Below, one piece after another: positions 52,916 through 64,000 of a stretch of 64,000 nt of DNA; the first letter of the stretch is position 1, and each line of letters starts with the position of its first letter. Under the pieces are notes generated by a model, which had not been told where the DNA came from, made no database searches, and worked only from the letters and a program-made list of their open reading frames with translations. Both the position numbers and the translations under genes were made by a program. This stretch comes from Siderastrea siderea (Eukaryota; Cnidaria; Anthozoa; Scleractinia; Rhizangiidae): NCBI GenBank assembly GCA_964030785.1, contig OZ034969.1:33312101-33376100 (forward strand), read 5' to 3'.

Positions 52916-54944
52916 AGAGAGTCTAAAATAGGGTTCCCAAATCCCACTTCCCGCCAACAATTTTTCTTCTATCCCGCCATCCCGCTTGCTTTGGACGCGT
53001 CATCCCGATCCCGCCGTGTTCAAAAGTATTTCAGACTTTTTAAATCGTGACAAGACGCAGTTTTCCCCAGACAAGATGCATTTTTCACGTATTACAACAA
53101 ATTTTTTTCAACTGCCTCGGTCGTTGACCCGCTGTCTCACCAAACTGAAATGCAGCCAATCGAGCAGCGCAAAGCATGGTGAATAATGAGGAAGAGAGCC
53201 TTCAAGTTAAAATTTATTTTGACATGCTGTCCTTGCAGCCTCCAATCTTCAAACCATGTATGCATGATAGTGGTGTAAATAAATGTTTACATTTAAGCAA
53301 GGGAAAATGGGAAAACTATATGTATTTTAACTGAATACAACGCATTAACAGTTTCTATCAAAACATCTTCACTATCGGCCACTGTTGAAACGGCTCCGAA
53401 CCCTACATAGCCGAATTTTTTTTCTAGTAAGGTTTCATACGCACTCTATTCGGGATTATTGGTGCTTTTCAACTTTCCTCAAGGTCTCAGCTTCGTAGCT
53501 GAATAGAATAACTTCCAAATGCCATTCTAGAATTAAGAATACGAGGGCTTTTAAAACACAGGTCTTAGAAGACAGGTTCAGCAAATTAAGCATGTATTAA
53601 ACCTTACTGGGCGGCCAAACCGAGATGTTACCCCAACCAAAAAGTCGCTAGCGTCTTGACTGAGCTCATACCCCATGGCCACATCAGAGTTCCCTAGGTT
53701 GTCTATTTCTTCTGCAGTTTCTATGCTTGTGTCATACTCTTCTGGCTCTCCACTGTCCAGGTGTGCTGGAATCTTCGGCGTCTGCATCTCCTTGATTGTC
53801 ACTGGGTCCGCCGAGGGAGCGTCCAAAGTAAGGACGATCTTCTCATGTACGTACACATCCCTCTGATATAGGTAGTCCGGCAGTCTACCAGCTCTTGATG
53901 TCGTTGTTTCTTGTCTCGCGTTCCTTTGTCGTACGGACGCACCATACATTTTAGCCCACACTCCCATCATCGCTACTTCGGATTCATCTAGAGAGGCTTT
54001 ACACGTACGGGAGGTTGATCCATTGGAGGGATATCAAACAGGCCGAGTGATCGTTGAGGTAGTGGATACCATCATCCGTGACTGGTATAATAATACGCTG
54101 ACCAAGGAGTTGCTCGTTTAAGCCCCTCCTTTGCCGTGATCCCAAGTCTCGAGCATACTGTAATGGTGTGCTGACTTTGCTCTTGTGATGAACAGCAGAG
54201 TGAAGATTCTCTACATCAAGGTTTATACAACTTAACAGATTTGTGTGCTCATTCGAAAGTCATTGGACGAGGTTCTGCTGGAGACGCTCCAACCCCCATA
54301 TCAGCAACTTTACTCAGTGAGTCCACAGTCTTGGCTGCAACACTTCCGACCGTTTGGGGTCTGAGACATGCAAGATGCACTCCATGTCCCTGATCCTCCA
54401 AAAACACGCAGGGAGTCATCACTCTTAAAGTAGGACAAATAGCTTTAGGGGGATCGCACAGAGTATGTTCGTCTTGCTCTTCGTGAATAGAAACGTGTGT
54501 CGGACGTGTCGAACATCTTTTGAAATACTGAAACCGCGTTTACAAATGCCGGACTTAAAACCAGCACACCGTAACATCGAAATTAGCGATATAGCGTAAA
54601 AACCTGGCCGTAAACCGTAAAATGATCTAAAATCGTAAAGGGAAGTAAATCCCAATGCCACCCTCATCTATATTACATCAAAATATCCAAGTGACCCATA
54701 TCCCAACAATAGACCAAAATAATTGACATTACCATGTGTTGTTTACCTATTTCCATCGTCTTCCATCCCGTTTCCCACCCGGAAAAATCAATAATTCCCA
54801 CTTCCCGCCAGAAAATAGCCGGCTTCCCGCTTCCCGCCGACCCCTAACGATCCCGCATCGCGCCTTCCAAGTTTCTTTTATCCCACATCCCGCCAGTAAA
54901 AAAAGGCTCATCCCGGATCCCGCCAAACCTATGTTAGACCCTCT
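52916..54944. mobile_element. TTAA-type DNA element, 2,029 bp
   Basis: AGAGAGTCTAAAATAGG at the left pairs with CCTATGTTAGACCCTCT at the right. TTAAA flanks both ends (52911-52915 and 54945-54949). Sub-terminal clusters of TCCCGCC/TTCCCGC occur on both sides (52940-53015 and 54770-54925), suggestive of transposase binding sites. The inner part holds a fragmented minus-strand frame (53578-53970). The TTAA-type target fits piggyBac or Kolobok groups. Confidence 0.6.
53578..53970 (-). pseudogene. Open fragment inside the TTAA-type element, unidentified
   Basis: 130 codons of mixed composition with an acidic middle (Pro-Glu-Glu-Tyr-Asp-Thr) and an Arg-Phe-Gly-Arg-Pro-Val-Arg end. It might be a remnant of a mobile-element protein. 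I cannot name it. Confidence 0.3.
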
Positions 54945-54949
54945 TTAAA

Positions 54950-55916
54950 ACTGCTCAGCCTTTTAGCTGTGTAAAAGACAGAAAACTTAATCAAACTCTT
55001 AGCAGTCGGTGAAGAAAGATTCTTTGACACTCAATGATTGGCAGAGAAACCTACACGCTTTTGGTAATAAATTGTGCAAGGATTAGTGCAGTCGTCCAAG
55101 TTCGCGATCACGTGTGGAGTATTTGTATTCGAACGCCTTATGATTGATCCATATCATCTATCATACTTGTACTTTTTTTTTTGTTTTTTGTTTTTTTTTT
55201 AGCGTTTCTCGAGTGACAGGAAACGTTTCCGTTTTCCCTATACTCTTTTGGCAATACACTGTGCCCGAATGCTGATTTTGGTAAACATTTATACGTCTGG
55301 AGTATTTGTAATCTGCGATTAAAACTGGCACCCGTTGAAAGAGCAAGGAAACGTTTCATTTCGTTTCTACTCTTTTATAAATTACGTCGGCAAAAACCAG
55401 TGAATTCAGCAAATGTTTACATGATGAGTTTGTATTTTAAAAGTCTGCAAATGAAACTAATTACTGCTATTAAATCTGATTAGTCTTCGCGATTCAAAAC
55501 CTCATGCAGAGTATTTTAACCAATTAAAAAAAACAACCTGCTGTTTTACGTCCAATTGCAACCAACCAGCGTTCGTGTCTTCGATATCGCGTGGCCTGGT
55601 TGGCATTCTTTTTTTCTTCGAGTTCTGATTGGTTCATTTTATTAGTCGAGACTGTTTTTTTAACCAGGTGCTTTTGATTATGTAGTTGTTCGTGCTAGGA
55701 AACAGATTTGAAAGAACAAATCGTCCTTGTTTTAAACGAAGTCTTACGTGTGTCGATACGTTTTGAATCGATCAAGGTCGAGAAAACTCTTTTAGAATGA
55801 CATTCTAGCGACCTAAACTTTTTTCGCGATAGAAAAGTGTAATATCTTACAGAAGACGAATAAAAACTGTATTCCACTAGTCCTTGCAAGAGAGGTTTTA
55901 ACTTCTGTTGTTACTG
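54950..55916. other. Intergenic, nothing recognised
   Basis: AT-rich, with a T-rich run at 55170-55200. It is the 3' flank of the 55917 gene. Confidence 0.4.
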
Positions 55917-56855
55917 TTACTGTTTTGCGTCTTCGGAGGGTCGTGTAATACTATAGGCTATTGTACAAGCCATAGAAAACTCAACCAATCGAAAGCACGT
56001 CTGAAATATCCACCACGGCCACGGAGAAGGATTTGCGGATTTGCTATACAAGCCATAAACACCGAACATTGAATAAATCTGTAGGCCACAACAAACAAAT
56101 CCTAAAATACTTGTAGCAAAAGTGACCTTAGCGACCTTAGAAGTCTTTGTTTTTTGTCTCCTTCCACTTGTCTTTGCAGCAGTTTCTCCAGGTTCGATCG
56201 TTTCAAGTTGTCTTTGCACCGTGCTAGCGCGATTTATGACTTTCAAACCGCTATAAATAAAGCTTGCTGACAGAAGAATTCCCCAAAGGATAAAAAATGA
56301 TTGGCATACGATCAGCAATGGAGCAAATTTTGGTTTGATAGCGGTCGTTGTTTCCGCAGTTAGGACGAGAACAAAATGAGTTGTAATGACTGCCCCCAAA
56401 AAGCGTACGCTTTGAAGCCTTTTGGATCCAATTTGGATCTTGGCAACTTCAAGAAAAGCCAAATGGATCAAACAAAACGAAGAAGTTAAACAAGGGAAAG
56501 TGATGCCGAAGAGCGCCTTAGTTAACCAATACGGGCTTTTAAAACCATGGTCTCTGGACGAGTAAGGATCCAGAAACAAGCATAAAGCTCGCGTTGTTCC
56601 TAACGTCAACAGCAAAGAGTTTATGGCTATAAACAAGGGCTTCCGACCAAATCCTTGTCTTGTTTTAACTTGCGCTAGGACGAGGAACGAGCGCACCGCT
56701 AAAGCGCTGAAGAGGACACCAAATCCAGCCCAGTGGAACTCCCAAGTGATTCCCCAAAGCTGTTTTGCTGCTGGCCAGTATGGTCCGGGCTCGGCATCGG
56801 GAACCGAATATACATGCGATTCAGGTGACGGTTCGATTGATACTGAGCTTGGCAT
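55917..56855 (-). CDS. PRRT3/PRRT4-like seven-transmembrane protein, 312 aa
   Basis: Single exon. The frame is open to 56870, but its first ATG is at 56855 (Met-Pro-Ser-Ser). The family motif appears as Ala-Glu-Pro-Gly-Pro-Tyr-Trp, followed by seven hydrophobic segments. Basic loops contain Gly-Phe-Gly-Arg-Lys-Pro and Lys-Thr-Ser-Lys-Val-Ala-Lys. It forms a subgroup with the 31004 pseudogene, and both differ from the other three copies. A transposon terminal repeat begins only 24 bp upstream of the ATG, so the native 5' UTR or promoter is displaced. The coding frame is intact. Confidence 0.8.
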   Translation of the reverse strand: MPSSVSIEPSPESHVYSVPDAEPGPYWPAAKQLWGITWEFHWAGFGVLFSALAVRSFLVLAQVKTRQGFGRKPLFIAINSLLLTLGTTRALCLFLDPYSSRDHGFKSPYWLTKALFGITFPCLTSSFCLIHLAFLEVAKIQIGSKRLQSVRFLGAVITTHFVLVLTAETTTAIKPKFAPLLIVCQSFFILWGILLSASFIYSGLKVINRASTVQRQLETIEPGETAAKTSGRRQKTKTSKVAKVTFATSILGFVCCGLQIYSMFGVYGLYSKSANPSPWPWWIFQTCFRLVEFSMACTIAYSITRPSEDAKQ

Positions 56856-56878
56856 GGTATGGTGAAGCAATCCGTGAT

Positions 56879-58185
56879 ACCATAGTTACTCGAGGGACTG
56901 GTTATGAAACTTTGCAGGTTTCAAAGGCCTTAACAAAGGTGCTGCAATTTATGTTGAAAGTACTACGAGAGTGCACAATCTTTTGTTTTACGTTCGCACA
57001 CTATGGCCGAATAACTTAACAGTGACATTCTTATTGGTTAGTTGCTTATGAAAAATTCAAAACCTATTGTTGTTTGTGCACCTTCAAGGCTAAAAACGGT
57101 AACAAAAACATAAAACAAAGGACTTAATTGAGCTTCATAACCAGATTCTTTTATTAACTATGGTGATACGACTAATACGCGTGAAAATGGGTTTACATAC
57201 TATGTAAACAGTGTTAACTTATAATTAAATTGCCCAGCTGCTCGGAACAGCTATAAACCGACACGTGCCACCGAGTGGTAAAATCACTCTGAAATCAAAA
57301 ATTTTCGCATGAGTTGACGAACGCTTGCGACAGTTGTTTGGTTTGTGTGCGATCACACCAAGAACCATCATCCGCTTAATCAGTTACATGAACATCAAGA
57401 TGCATGCAGTGTTACCATGAATTATTCAATATTGACACATATAACTTTTAATTATTCAACTGTTAAATATGCATCTCTTTGAACTAAACGTATCGTTTTA
57501 GTGTAGGACTGCAAGAACCCATATTGGTGTGTTATGTACAGGAGTCTGCGTGCAACGTCCACACTAGGTATTTGAAACGGCGTTTCCCCAATTTGGTATA
57601 TTTTTCGATGACTCTGAGTCTCCCGAATATTTCCGAAAATGACTCGAAGGCAAAAGATAACGCAGTGGTCTACGAAGTTTTCCGAAAATGACACGATAGC
57701 TTGCGAAGTTTGCGAAGTTGTCCCGAAGACTTACGATTATCTAGAAATGACTCACCCTGAAGAAATTCTGTTGCTCGAAAACGTGGAAGTTGGGCGCTCC
57801 AGGTTCAGTGATCTCCTGGCAAGCTTGGGGGTTTCGAAAATGTTAATTAAGTGCAAGTCGTCTACTGTGCTGGACCTGCTACAAGTCAGTTTCTTAAATA
57901 AGCCATAGTTAATAAAAGAATCTGGTTATGAAGCTCAATTAAGTCCTTTGTTTTATGTTTTTGTTACCGTTTTTAGCCTTGAAGGTGCACAAACAACAAT
58001 AGGTTTTGAATTTTTCATAAGCAACTAACCAATAAGAATGTCACTGTTAAGTTATTCGGCCATAGTGTGCGAACGTAAAACAAAAGATTGTGCACTCTCG
58101 TAGTACTTTCAACATAAATTGCAGCACCTTTGTTAAGGCCTTTGAAACCTGCAAAGTTTCATAACCAGTCCCTCGAGTAACTATG
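56879..58185. mobile_element. Inverted-repeat element abutting the PRRT-like gene, ~1.3 kb
   Basis: Inverted repeats of about 283 bp (56879-57163 and 57904-58185) are almost identical and begin CATAGTTACTCGAGGGACTGG. The inner 740 bp has no clear gene. No target duplication is certain because the ends are themselves palindromic. A 200-bp part of the repeat resembles the interior of the MULE-like element at 18580-18780. Confidence 0.75.
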
Positions 58186-58332
58186 CTTAAGCCAAGACGA
58201 GGAATACGAGTTAGAAAGTCGCGAAACAAGAGTGGCGATGTCGGGAGTACGCCAAAAATGGTTTCAAGTCATCTTCAGCCGGGCCTTCAGTTATTCTTCC
58301 ACTTTAGTCATTGACTAATTTTGACGGTTAAT

Positions 58333-58528
58333 CCTTTAAGCCCTAACAGTGACAAAACTGAAATTTCTCTTTACATTATCACTACTTGTTCAAACAATCA
58401 TGTGATGAGAATAAAGAAGGTGATCAGCAAGGAACAAGATGTGTTGATATTTAGACAAATTCTCCTTACTAGTTCCATGTATGAAGAACAGTCAGCAGAA
58501 TATGCATTTTTATGTCAGGGCTTAAAGG
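58333..58528. mobile_element. Short MITE, 196 bp
   Basis: Terminal CCTTTAAGCCCT is the perfect complement of AGGGCTTAAAGG. Non-coding, no target duplication seen. Confidence 0.6.
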
Positions 58529-60711
58529 GTCAATATATTAGGGCTAAGGCTGGATGAAGTTTGAGACCTGCTAAAGTTAGCCTCTCCAGAATGTGTTTTT
58601 AAGAAAGAAAACCAGTTGAAATCGAACGTTTAATAGTCGACTTTGCCGCGATAAGCGCAAATCGTGCAATGACTTGCACTAGCGCCGTGCTATCTCATGG
58701 GATCTCCTACTGGTCATGTGATAGAATTTTCCTACTAGGGATGGGTTCGAGCAAACGACCCTTTTGTGTTCCGTGACGACTTAAACAAACAAACAGCGTT
58801 TGACCTTTATATTTAATCGGAATTGAAATTATATTTTGTCTGGCTTTTTATGGGTGAACAATAGAAATGTCAGTTCGGCTATATAACCTGATGACTCATA
58901 TTTTTATATTTTAGTAACTATTTTTTTGATCCGATTCCATTCTAAAGATACTTTTCGCTCAAGCGTATTACAAAAATAGTGATATGACGGATGCAAATTT
59001 TTATTTTGACCATTTTATCTGAGCGGTAAATCTGTTAAAATTTGCATAATTGGCTAGCGGAAACCGAAAAACACTTAGGACACTTAAGAAAACACACTTC
59101 TCTCTGGAAATATTATATGTAAATTAACGGCTAATATCGTGCAGTAAACGGCATTTTAAAAAGTGAAAATACCGTAATGTGATATAACTTTTGAGTTTTA
59201 TGAAGTCAACGGGAAAGTACTTTGCGAAAGTAACTGTTCTTTTTTTCGTAGCCAAATGAATGTAGAACCACTTAACTGTTTCTTTGAATATGCCATAATG
59301 CCCCAGAGCAGTTAATCTAGTCGAACATAACCTGTTGTAAAGACGTCAGTAGCTATCATAGCCGTCATGATAGATTATAAATGTGTTTGCATACACAAAC
59401 AATCCGGGGGGGTAAGCAACAGAAGCTTGGGGAGGGGGTGCCGCTGAGTCACGAAAGCCTTTTTAACACACTTTAAAAACAGAATCTGTCGTTTTTTAAA
59501 CATGTCTGAGTCTGCTACAACTCAAGGGATGAAATTGCAGTTTCAGTATATTCCGACGAAAATTTTATTAACGGCATTTTAAGATTATGATGCCACAAAT
59601 TGCGTTGGAAATAGATAACTCGAACCAAGGGCTCCTGTTCGAACCAATTATGACAATTATACGCAGATACCAAATTTCAGACCCGCAGATACCAACTTTC
59701 AGTCTAAATATAATTGAACTGTACCCCTGTTCAATAAAAATGATTCTAAAAACTATGAGGGACACAGTACGTCTGGGAAGGCCAAATAAGTTGTGCTCCC
59801 CCGCCCCCCCACCTCCGGACGAAACAAAATGTCATTAGAATACAAAATATCAGCTGGGAGAAATGCATTTGTAAAAATCGCACCCTGTTTATTTTTCCTC
59901 GTAATGGTCGCTGTGTGATTACAATCTTCCATTGAATCAGAAGAACAGAAGGAAATGAAACCAGTTTCTTATCAAATTTTAAATAATTAGCCAGAGCGCT
60001 CGTGCTATACGCTTCTTTACTGCTGACAGTGAAAATTTCGTAATCTCATTTATAAACAATTTATTTTAGCATGACCCTAACGTTTGCCGCCTTTAAGCGA
60101 ATGGAATCACAATTACGCAGAAAACAGACAGAAAAGTACTTTGAAAACATTGATTAATCTGCGATACTCTTCTTCATAGAAGTCCTTGACAAAAAGAAAA
60201 CGAAATTAAAAATGTTTACTCAATACATTGAAGGCTCTTTCGACTATAGGTTAATTTCAACAGCAATGTTATTAAATAAGCGCGAATTCAAACAACTGAT
60301 CGCGAGAAATAATTTTCACACACACTTTTAACAACACAAAGTAAAATTCTATAGAGTCCTGGGGTAGGCTTAGGCCTGTATTTGGGGGAAATATTAACCC
60401 GTATTTTATGTAAACACTTCATAACCGATGCATTTTACATACCAATTACATTAAGTTTTATGGGCTCTTTCGCTAAAAATAGCGAATTTTTCCTCCCGAA
60501 AGATCTTGCAGAAGTATTCCCCGTTTCACAGCTTTCGTCCTTCCTCGGAGTTAAACGATTGACATTTAGTTCAACCTTCCGTGTGAATAGACGACGAATG
60601 TTGTGACAGTTGCATTTAAATTCAAATTGTACCTTGGTCAGTTCCGCGCTCGAAGAAACAAAGCAAAAAAGTCTGCATCCTTTTATATAATAGTACTGGA
60701 TCGAGTTCACA
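58529..60711. other. Intergenic, nothing recognised
   Basis: Short open frames only (59587-59838, 60382-60606), without domains. Confidence 0.4.
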
Positions 60712-61179
60712 TCACTCAGGTTTCATGACCTGTTCATTCTGCTCTCCTAACGACGACGTTCTTGCGTTTTCGTTCTTGCTTTTGTGCCCTTCATCGCTAT
60801 CCTTGCTCCCATCAGAACCGTTCCGAGGTTTCTTGACTTTTTTCTTCCCTCGCGGTACATGCTTCTTTTGTCCCAGCGCTCCAGAACCAGCCGCTCTTTC
60901 TAAATGAATCGAAGCGAAATCCTTCTTAGTCGGATCGCCAAAATGTTTTTCAGCACTCTCTTTCCTACCACTTTGAGAAGCTTCCCATGGTGGCAATCGA
61001 CTGACCTTTCGTCCAAGGTTCTTCTCGTACATGCTCGTCCAAACCGTCGCTTGATCATCTCTGAAATCAGAATATTTGCGCGCGTATACTCTCCCATAAT
61101 CGTGCACGGCTTCTGCCTCCCAACAAGCCATAGGTACTGCAGGGCCTTCTTCTATCTGCACAGCGGGCAAATCGGACAT
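60712..61179 (-). CDS. Possible 155-aa hypothetical protein
   Basis: ATG at 61179. The first 85 residues look folded, with Trp and Tyr-rich motifs (Asp-Tyr-Gly-Arg-Val-Tyr-Ala, Trp-Thr-Ser-Met-Tyr-Glu-Lys). The last 70 are Lys/Ser/Asp/Gly-rich and likely disordered, with a basic Gly-Lys-Lys-Lys-Val-Lys-Lys patch. Its higher complexity and GC content than the flanks suggest coding. I do not recognise the family. The Tyr/Trp motifs recall small microtubule-associated ciliary proteins, but that is a guess. Confidence 0.45.
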   Translation of the reverse strand: MSDLPAVQIEEGPAVPMACWEAEAVHDYGRVYARKYSDFRDDQATVWTSMYEKNLGRKVSRLPPWEASQSGRKESAEKHFGDPTKKDFASIHLERAAGSGALGQKKHVPRGKKKVKKPRNGSDGSKDSDEGHKSKNENARTSSLGEQNEQVMKPE

Positions 61180-62401
61180 TTTGCAGTACAAGTTTCCAAC
61201 GAAAATTCCCTTTAAAATTGGCCAGCTAGATTTGTGAACGCGCGTTTCGCAGCACGAAGTATAATGTAATGTATTCAGTCCAAGCTATGTATAAGTTAAT
61301 CCTACGCAATGTGCGTGACCAGACTGAAAGCAACCAAAGCGTGTGTTTTGTGTTTCCCCTTTTACCCCTGCCTTTAAACTGGTTCGCGCAATCAAAAGTA
61401 TCTATTAAGCCGCTTACAATATAGTTATTTTGAATTGTAGCACAGAGGTCAAATGGGGTGAAATATTCAAAGTCATTTTCTTAGGTTAGTTGAAAAAGTT
61501 AAAGGAGATTTGTGCTTCGCGTGACTAAGGATTTGTTAAATTGAATGATGACGTCATGTGTGTTTCATTACCAGTGAACTTTTGTCTATACTTTTTATAG
61601 TGACTATTGTGGTTCAATGTAATCTTCTTGGAACATTTGCAGAGGGGTCAATCTACTTTTTCTCTCGTCGTTTCAATATAATTTAAAGATACATCTCCTG
61701 AACTTGCTTGCATGGCGTGAACAAGATAATTATCACTTTGTTATCACGTGTTGATGGACCTGTTCAAAGATAGCTGTCTGGTACTTGCTGGCGGAAACGG
61801 AGCCTTCAAGTCGTATATGTTCACGGAATAAGTTTCATTTCCTTTGAAGAGTAAACGCTTTTAATTTGCCAAGTTGTTTGAAAGATGTACAAAACGTGAG
61901 ACAGTTTTTTTCTGGCTGAGAGTACATTAAGTTCAGTGGTCAGTTGTCACTTGTTGACCTCTTGTCACACGAGATGTGTAATTTGATCACAAGCTCCAGA
62001 AGCTAGGGGTGATTTCATTGTTGTGTGTGCACTCGAGAAGGAGATCGATTTTTCAAACATGATTTGCAGGCACTCGATTGGCACTCACTACTCGACCAAG
62101 AGGGGCGTTAAAATGGAGTTTGCGTATTGGAATCAACTGAACAGTTTATTATTTTGCTCAGATCTAATTCTGGCAATTCTATGCACGGCAGCTCACACAA
62201 TCAATACTGTCGATAATGGCCAAGCGTGCCCGATCGAGTGCGAGGGCACGCCACGGGATCAAGCATCTTTACACATACCCTTGATCTTTGTTTCAATTTA
62301 ACCCACAAATGTTTCTCTGAAGGTTTGAGCAGCAATTTTCTGGGCATCGAAATTGAACGGCCCATGGCCACGAAGTCAGCGCTGGTCGCACTTTAGAGCT
62401 C
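61180..62401. other. Intergenic, nothing recognised
   Basis: The open frame at 62023-62301 contains a hydrophobic stretch but no convincing signal peptide or domain. Confidence 0.35.
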
Positions 62402-62408
62402 ATTATAA

Positions 62409-63363
62409 CACAGGCAGCCCAAGCTCACGCCTCGAGAAAGTGGGGAATTTATAAATTACTTATGGTTCTCGAGTCGGGACGTGACCTTCGAGAGAGACCG
62501 GTATCAGTTGGGTTACAAGCGGCCGTTAACAATTTGAGACTTTGTATGGGAAATAAGATATCATCGATTTCGAACGTGAAATAAAACTCAATTTCAACAC
62601 TTTTTTAGTGCAATGAATAAAACTATCTTACCTCTTGCGTCTTTGTGTGTTTTTGGGGCTTATTCTATCGATTTGGGCTTTCTTTGTCACGACAGTTGGG
62701 TTACAAGCGGACGTTAACAATTTGAGACTTTGTATGGGGAATAAAATATCGTCGATCTCGAACGTTAAATAAAACTCAATTTCAACATTTTTTTAGTGAA
62801 ATGAATAAAACTAACTTACCTCTTGCGTCTTTGTGTGTTTTTTGGGCTCATTTCATCGTTTTGGGCTTTATTTGTCTTGACTGTTACTAACCCCCATCAA
62901 GACAAATAAAGCCTAAAACGATGAAATAAGCCCAAAAAACACACAAAGACGCAAGAGGTTAGTTATTTTTATTCATTTCACTAAAAAAATGTTGAAATTG
63001 AGTTTTATTTAACGTTCGAGATCGACGATATTTTATTCCCCATACAAAGTCTCAAATTGTTAACGGCCGCTGTAACCCAACTGTCGTGACAAAGAAAGCC
63101 CAAAACGATAGAATAAGCCCCAAAAACACACAAAGACGCCAGAGGTAAGATAGCTTTATTCATTTCACTAAAAAGGTGTTGAAATTGAGTTTTATTTCAC
63201 GTTCGAAATCGACCATGTTTTATTCCCCATACAAAGTCTCAAATTGTTAACGGCCGCTTGTAACCCAATACCGGTCTCTCTCGAAGGTCACGTCCCGACT
63301 CGAGAACGATAAATAATTTATAAATTCCTCGCTTTCTCGAGGCGTGAGCTTGGGCTGCCTGTG
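62409..63363. mobile_element. Foldback element with internal ~188-bp tandem units, 955 bp
   Basis: Ends CACAGGCAGCCCAAGCTC and its complement are flanked by the 7-bp duplication ATTATAA (62402-62408 and 63364-63370). Each arm contains two tandem units starting CAGTTGGGTTACAAGCGG (62505 and 62693 in the left arm), so the whole is a palindrome centred near 62886. Non-coding. Confidence 0.8.
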
Positions 63364-64000
63364 ATTATAAAAGCAAGTTAAACAGCTGCACAAAATAAAG
63401 ACTTCCTAATACATGTAACCAGATCTTAGTCTGGGTATTTTTAATATTAGCATGTTCGTAAAACTGTGGGCAATACATCTTTAGGAAACATTCCGTTCTG
63501 AAAAGGCTTTCACAACAAAAATGTGTCATCGATCTCCTTTAAAAAGTATTTTGTTTCTTTATTTTGGACTGCATCATACACTTAAGATTTTGTAAAACAT
63601 ATGGACTTTATTTCCTTCCTGTACGCCCTCAGCCCTTTCGCCCACGAATGCTGGGGCACCCAAGCTAAAATTTGCAGAAATCTAAGTTCAAACGTCGTTT
63701 TTCAAAATATTGAGGCCACTTTATGAATGGTCAAACTTAAGCTAGGATTTAATCTAATATAAATAGATTACTCATCTTGTTCTTATGGCAAACAGCACCA
63801 CAGAAAATTACTGCTGGTAAGTTTTTCTGGGACTGTGGCTGCTACAGTAGCATCACTTTGAAAAGCCAAAAGGCATCCTAAGTGTGTTTGGCCACGGATA
63901 GCCAGGATGGAAATGGATATACCAACTTGAAAACGTCTGGCCGAATTTCTTAGATTCCTCTCCAACTTGTCGGCTTCGGTAAATAGGCAGAAACTGATTG
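63364..64000. other. Right-edge intergenic DNA
   Basis: An open minus-strand frame at 63783-63965 has no recognisable domain. Nothing else is seen. Confidence 0.35.

Overview
The window looks like nuclear DNA of an anthozoan cnidarian, most likely a stony coral. This is inferred from AT-rich intergenic DNA, short intronless 7-TM genes in a family cluster, GT-AG introns in a transposase gene, tRNA-derived SINEs of a kind I associate with corals, and a very high load of DNA transposons. No species can be named from the sequence alone. There is no rRNA operon, CRISPR array or bacterial operon.

Region 1 (1-5.7 kb) is the right-hand part of an endogenous Maverick/Polinton (adintovirus-like) element that runs off the left edge. 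It is denser and more GC-rich than the rest. In order it holds the 3' end of an adenain-like cysteine protease, a tRNA-like RNA gene, a packaging ATPase, a 68-aa ORF, a two-TM protein, two Arg-rich small proteins, a Maverick-type basic protein, a CxxC zinc protein, a charged 218-aa protein and a phospholipase A2 protein. A 358-aa structural protein is convergent to these. The ORFs are open and tightly packed. Three proteins share an Arg-rich leader ending in RRQxGG, a plausible processing site for the element's own protease.

Region 2 (5.8-16.2 kb) is a satellite-like array of modules resembling exons with splice sites, with a period of about 416 bp. It is split by a 7,041-bp Academ-type DNA transposon (7800-14840). 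The transposon has about 0.5-kb terminal inverted repeats (TIRs), a TCA target duplication, and a three-exon gene that stays open for 1,586 codons. The protein shows an XPG/FEN1-like acidic set and a C-terminal Cys8 cluster.

Region 3 (16.3-40.4 kb) contains two copies of a duplicated segment, each with a PRRT3/PRRT4-like 7-TM gene (26.2 kb frameshifted, 38.8 kb intact), and between them a decayed third gene at 31.0 kb. The first segment has been invaded by nested elements: a short hairpin retro-insertion (12-bp duplication), a MULE-like element with GGGGTC arrays (9-bp duplication), a Harbinger-type MITE inside that (TTA), and a 4.48-kb nearly palindromic foldback element (ATAA) carrying a SINE in one arm. 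The second segment preserves the empty sites, so the order of events can be read directly.

Region 4 (40.4-64 kb) has two more intact PRRT-like genes on the minus strand (43.2 and 55.9 kb), a broken Crypton-like tyrosine recombinase (50.3-51.7 kb), a TTAA-type element (52.9-54.9 kb), an inverted-repeat element abutting the 55.9-kb gene, a possible 155-aa gene (60.7 kb) and a 955-bp foldback element (62.4-63.4 kb). Much of the remaining DNA is AT-rich with no recognisable gene.
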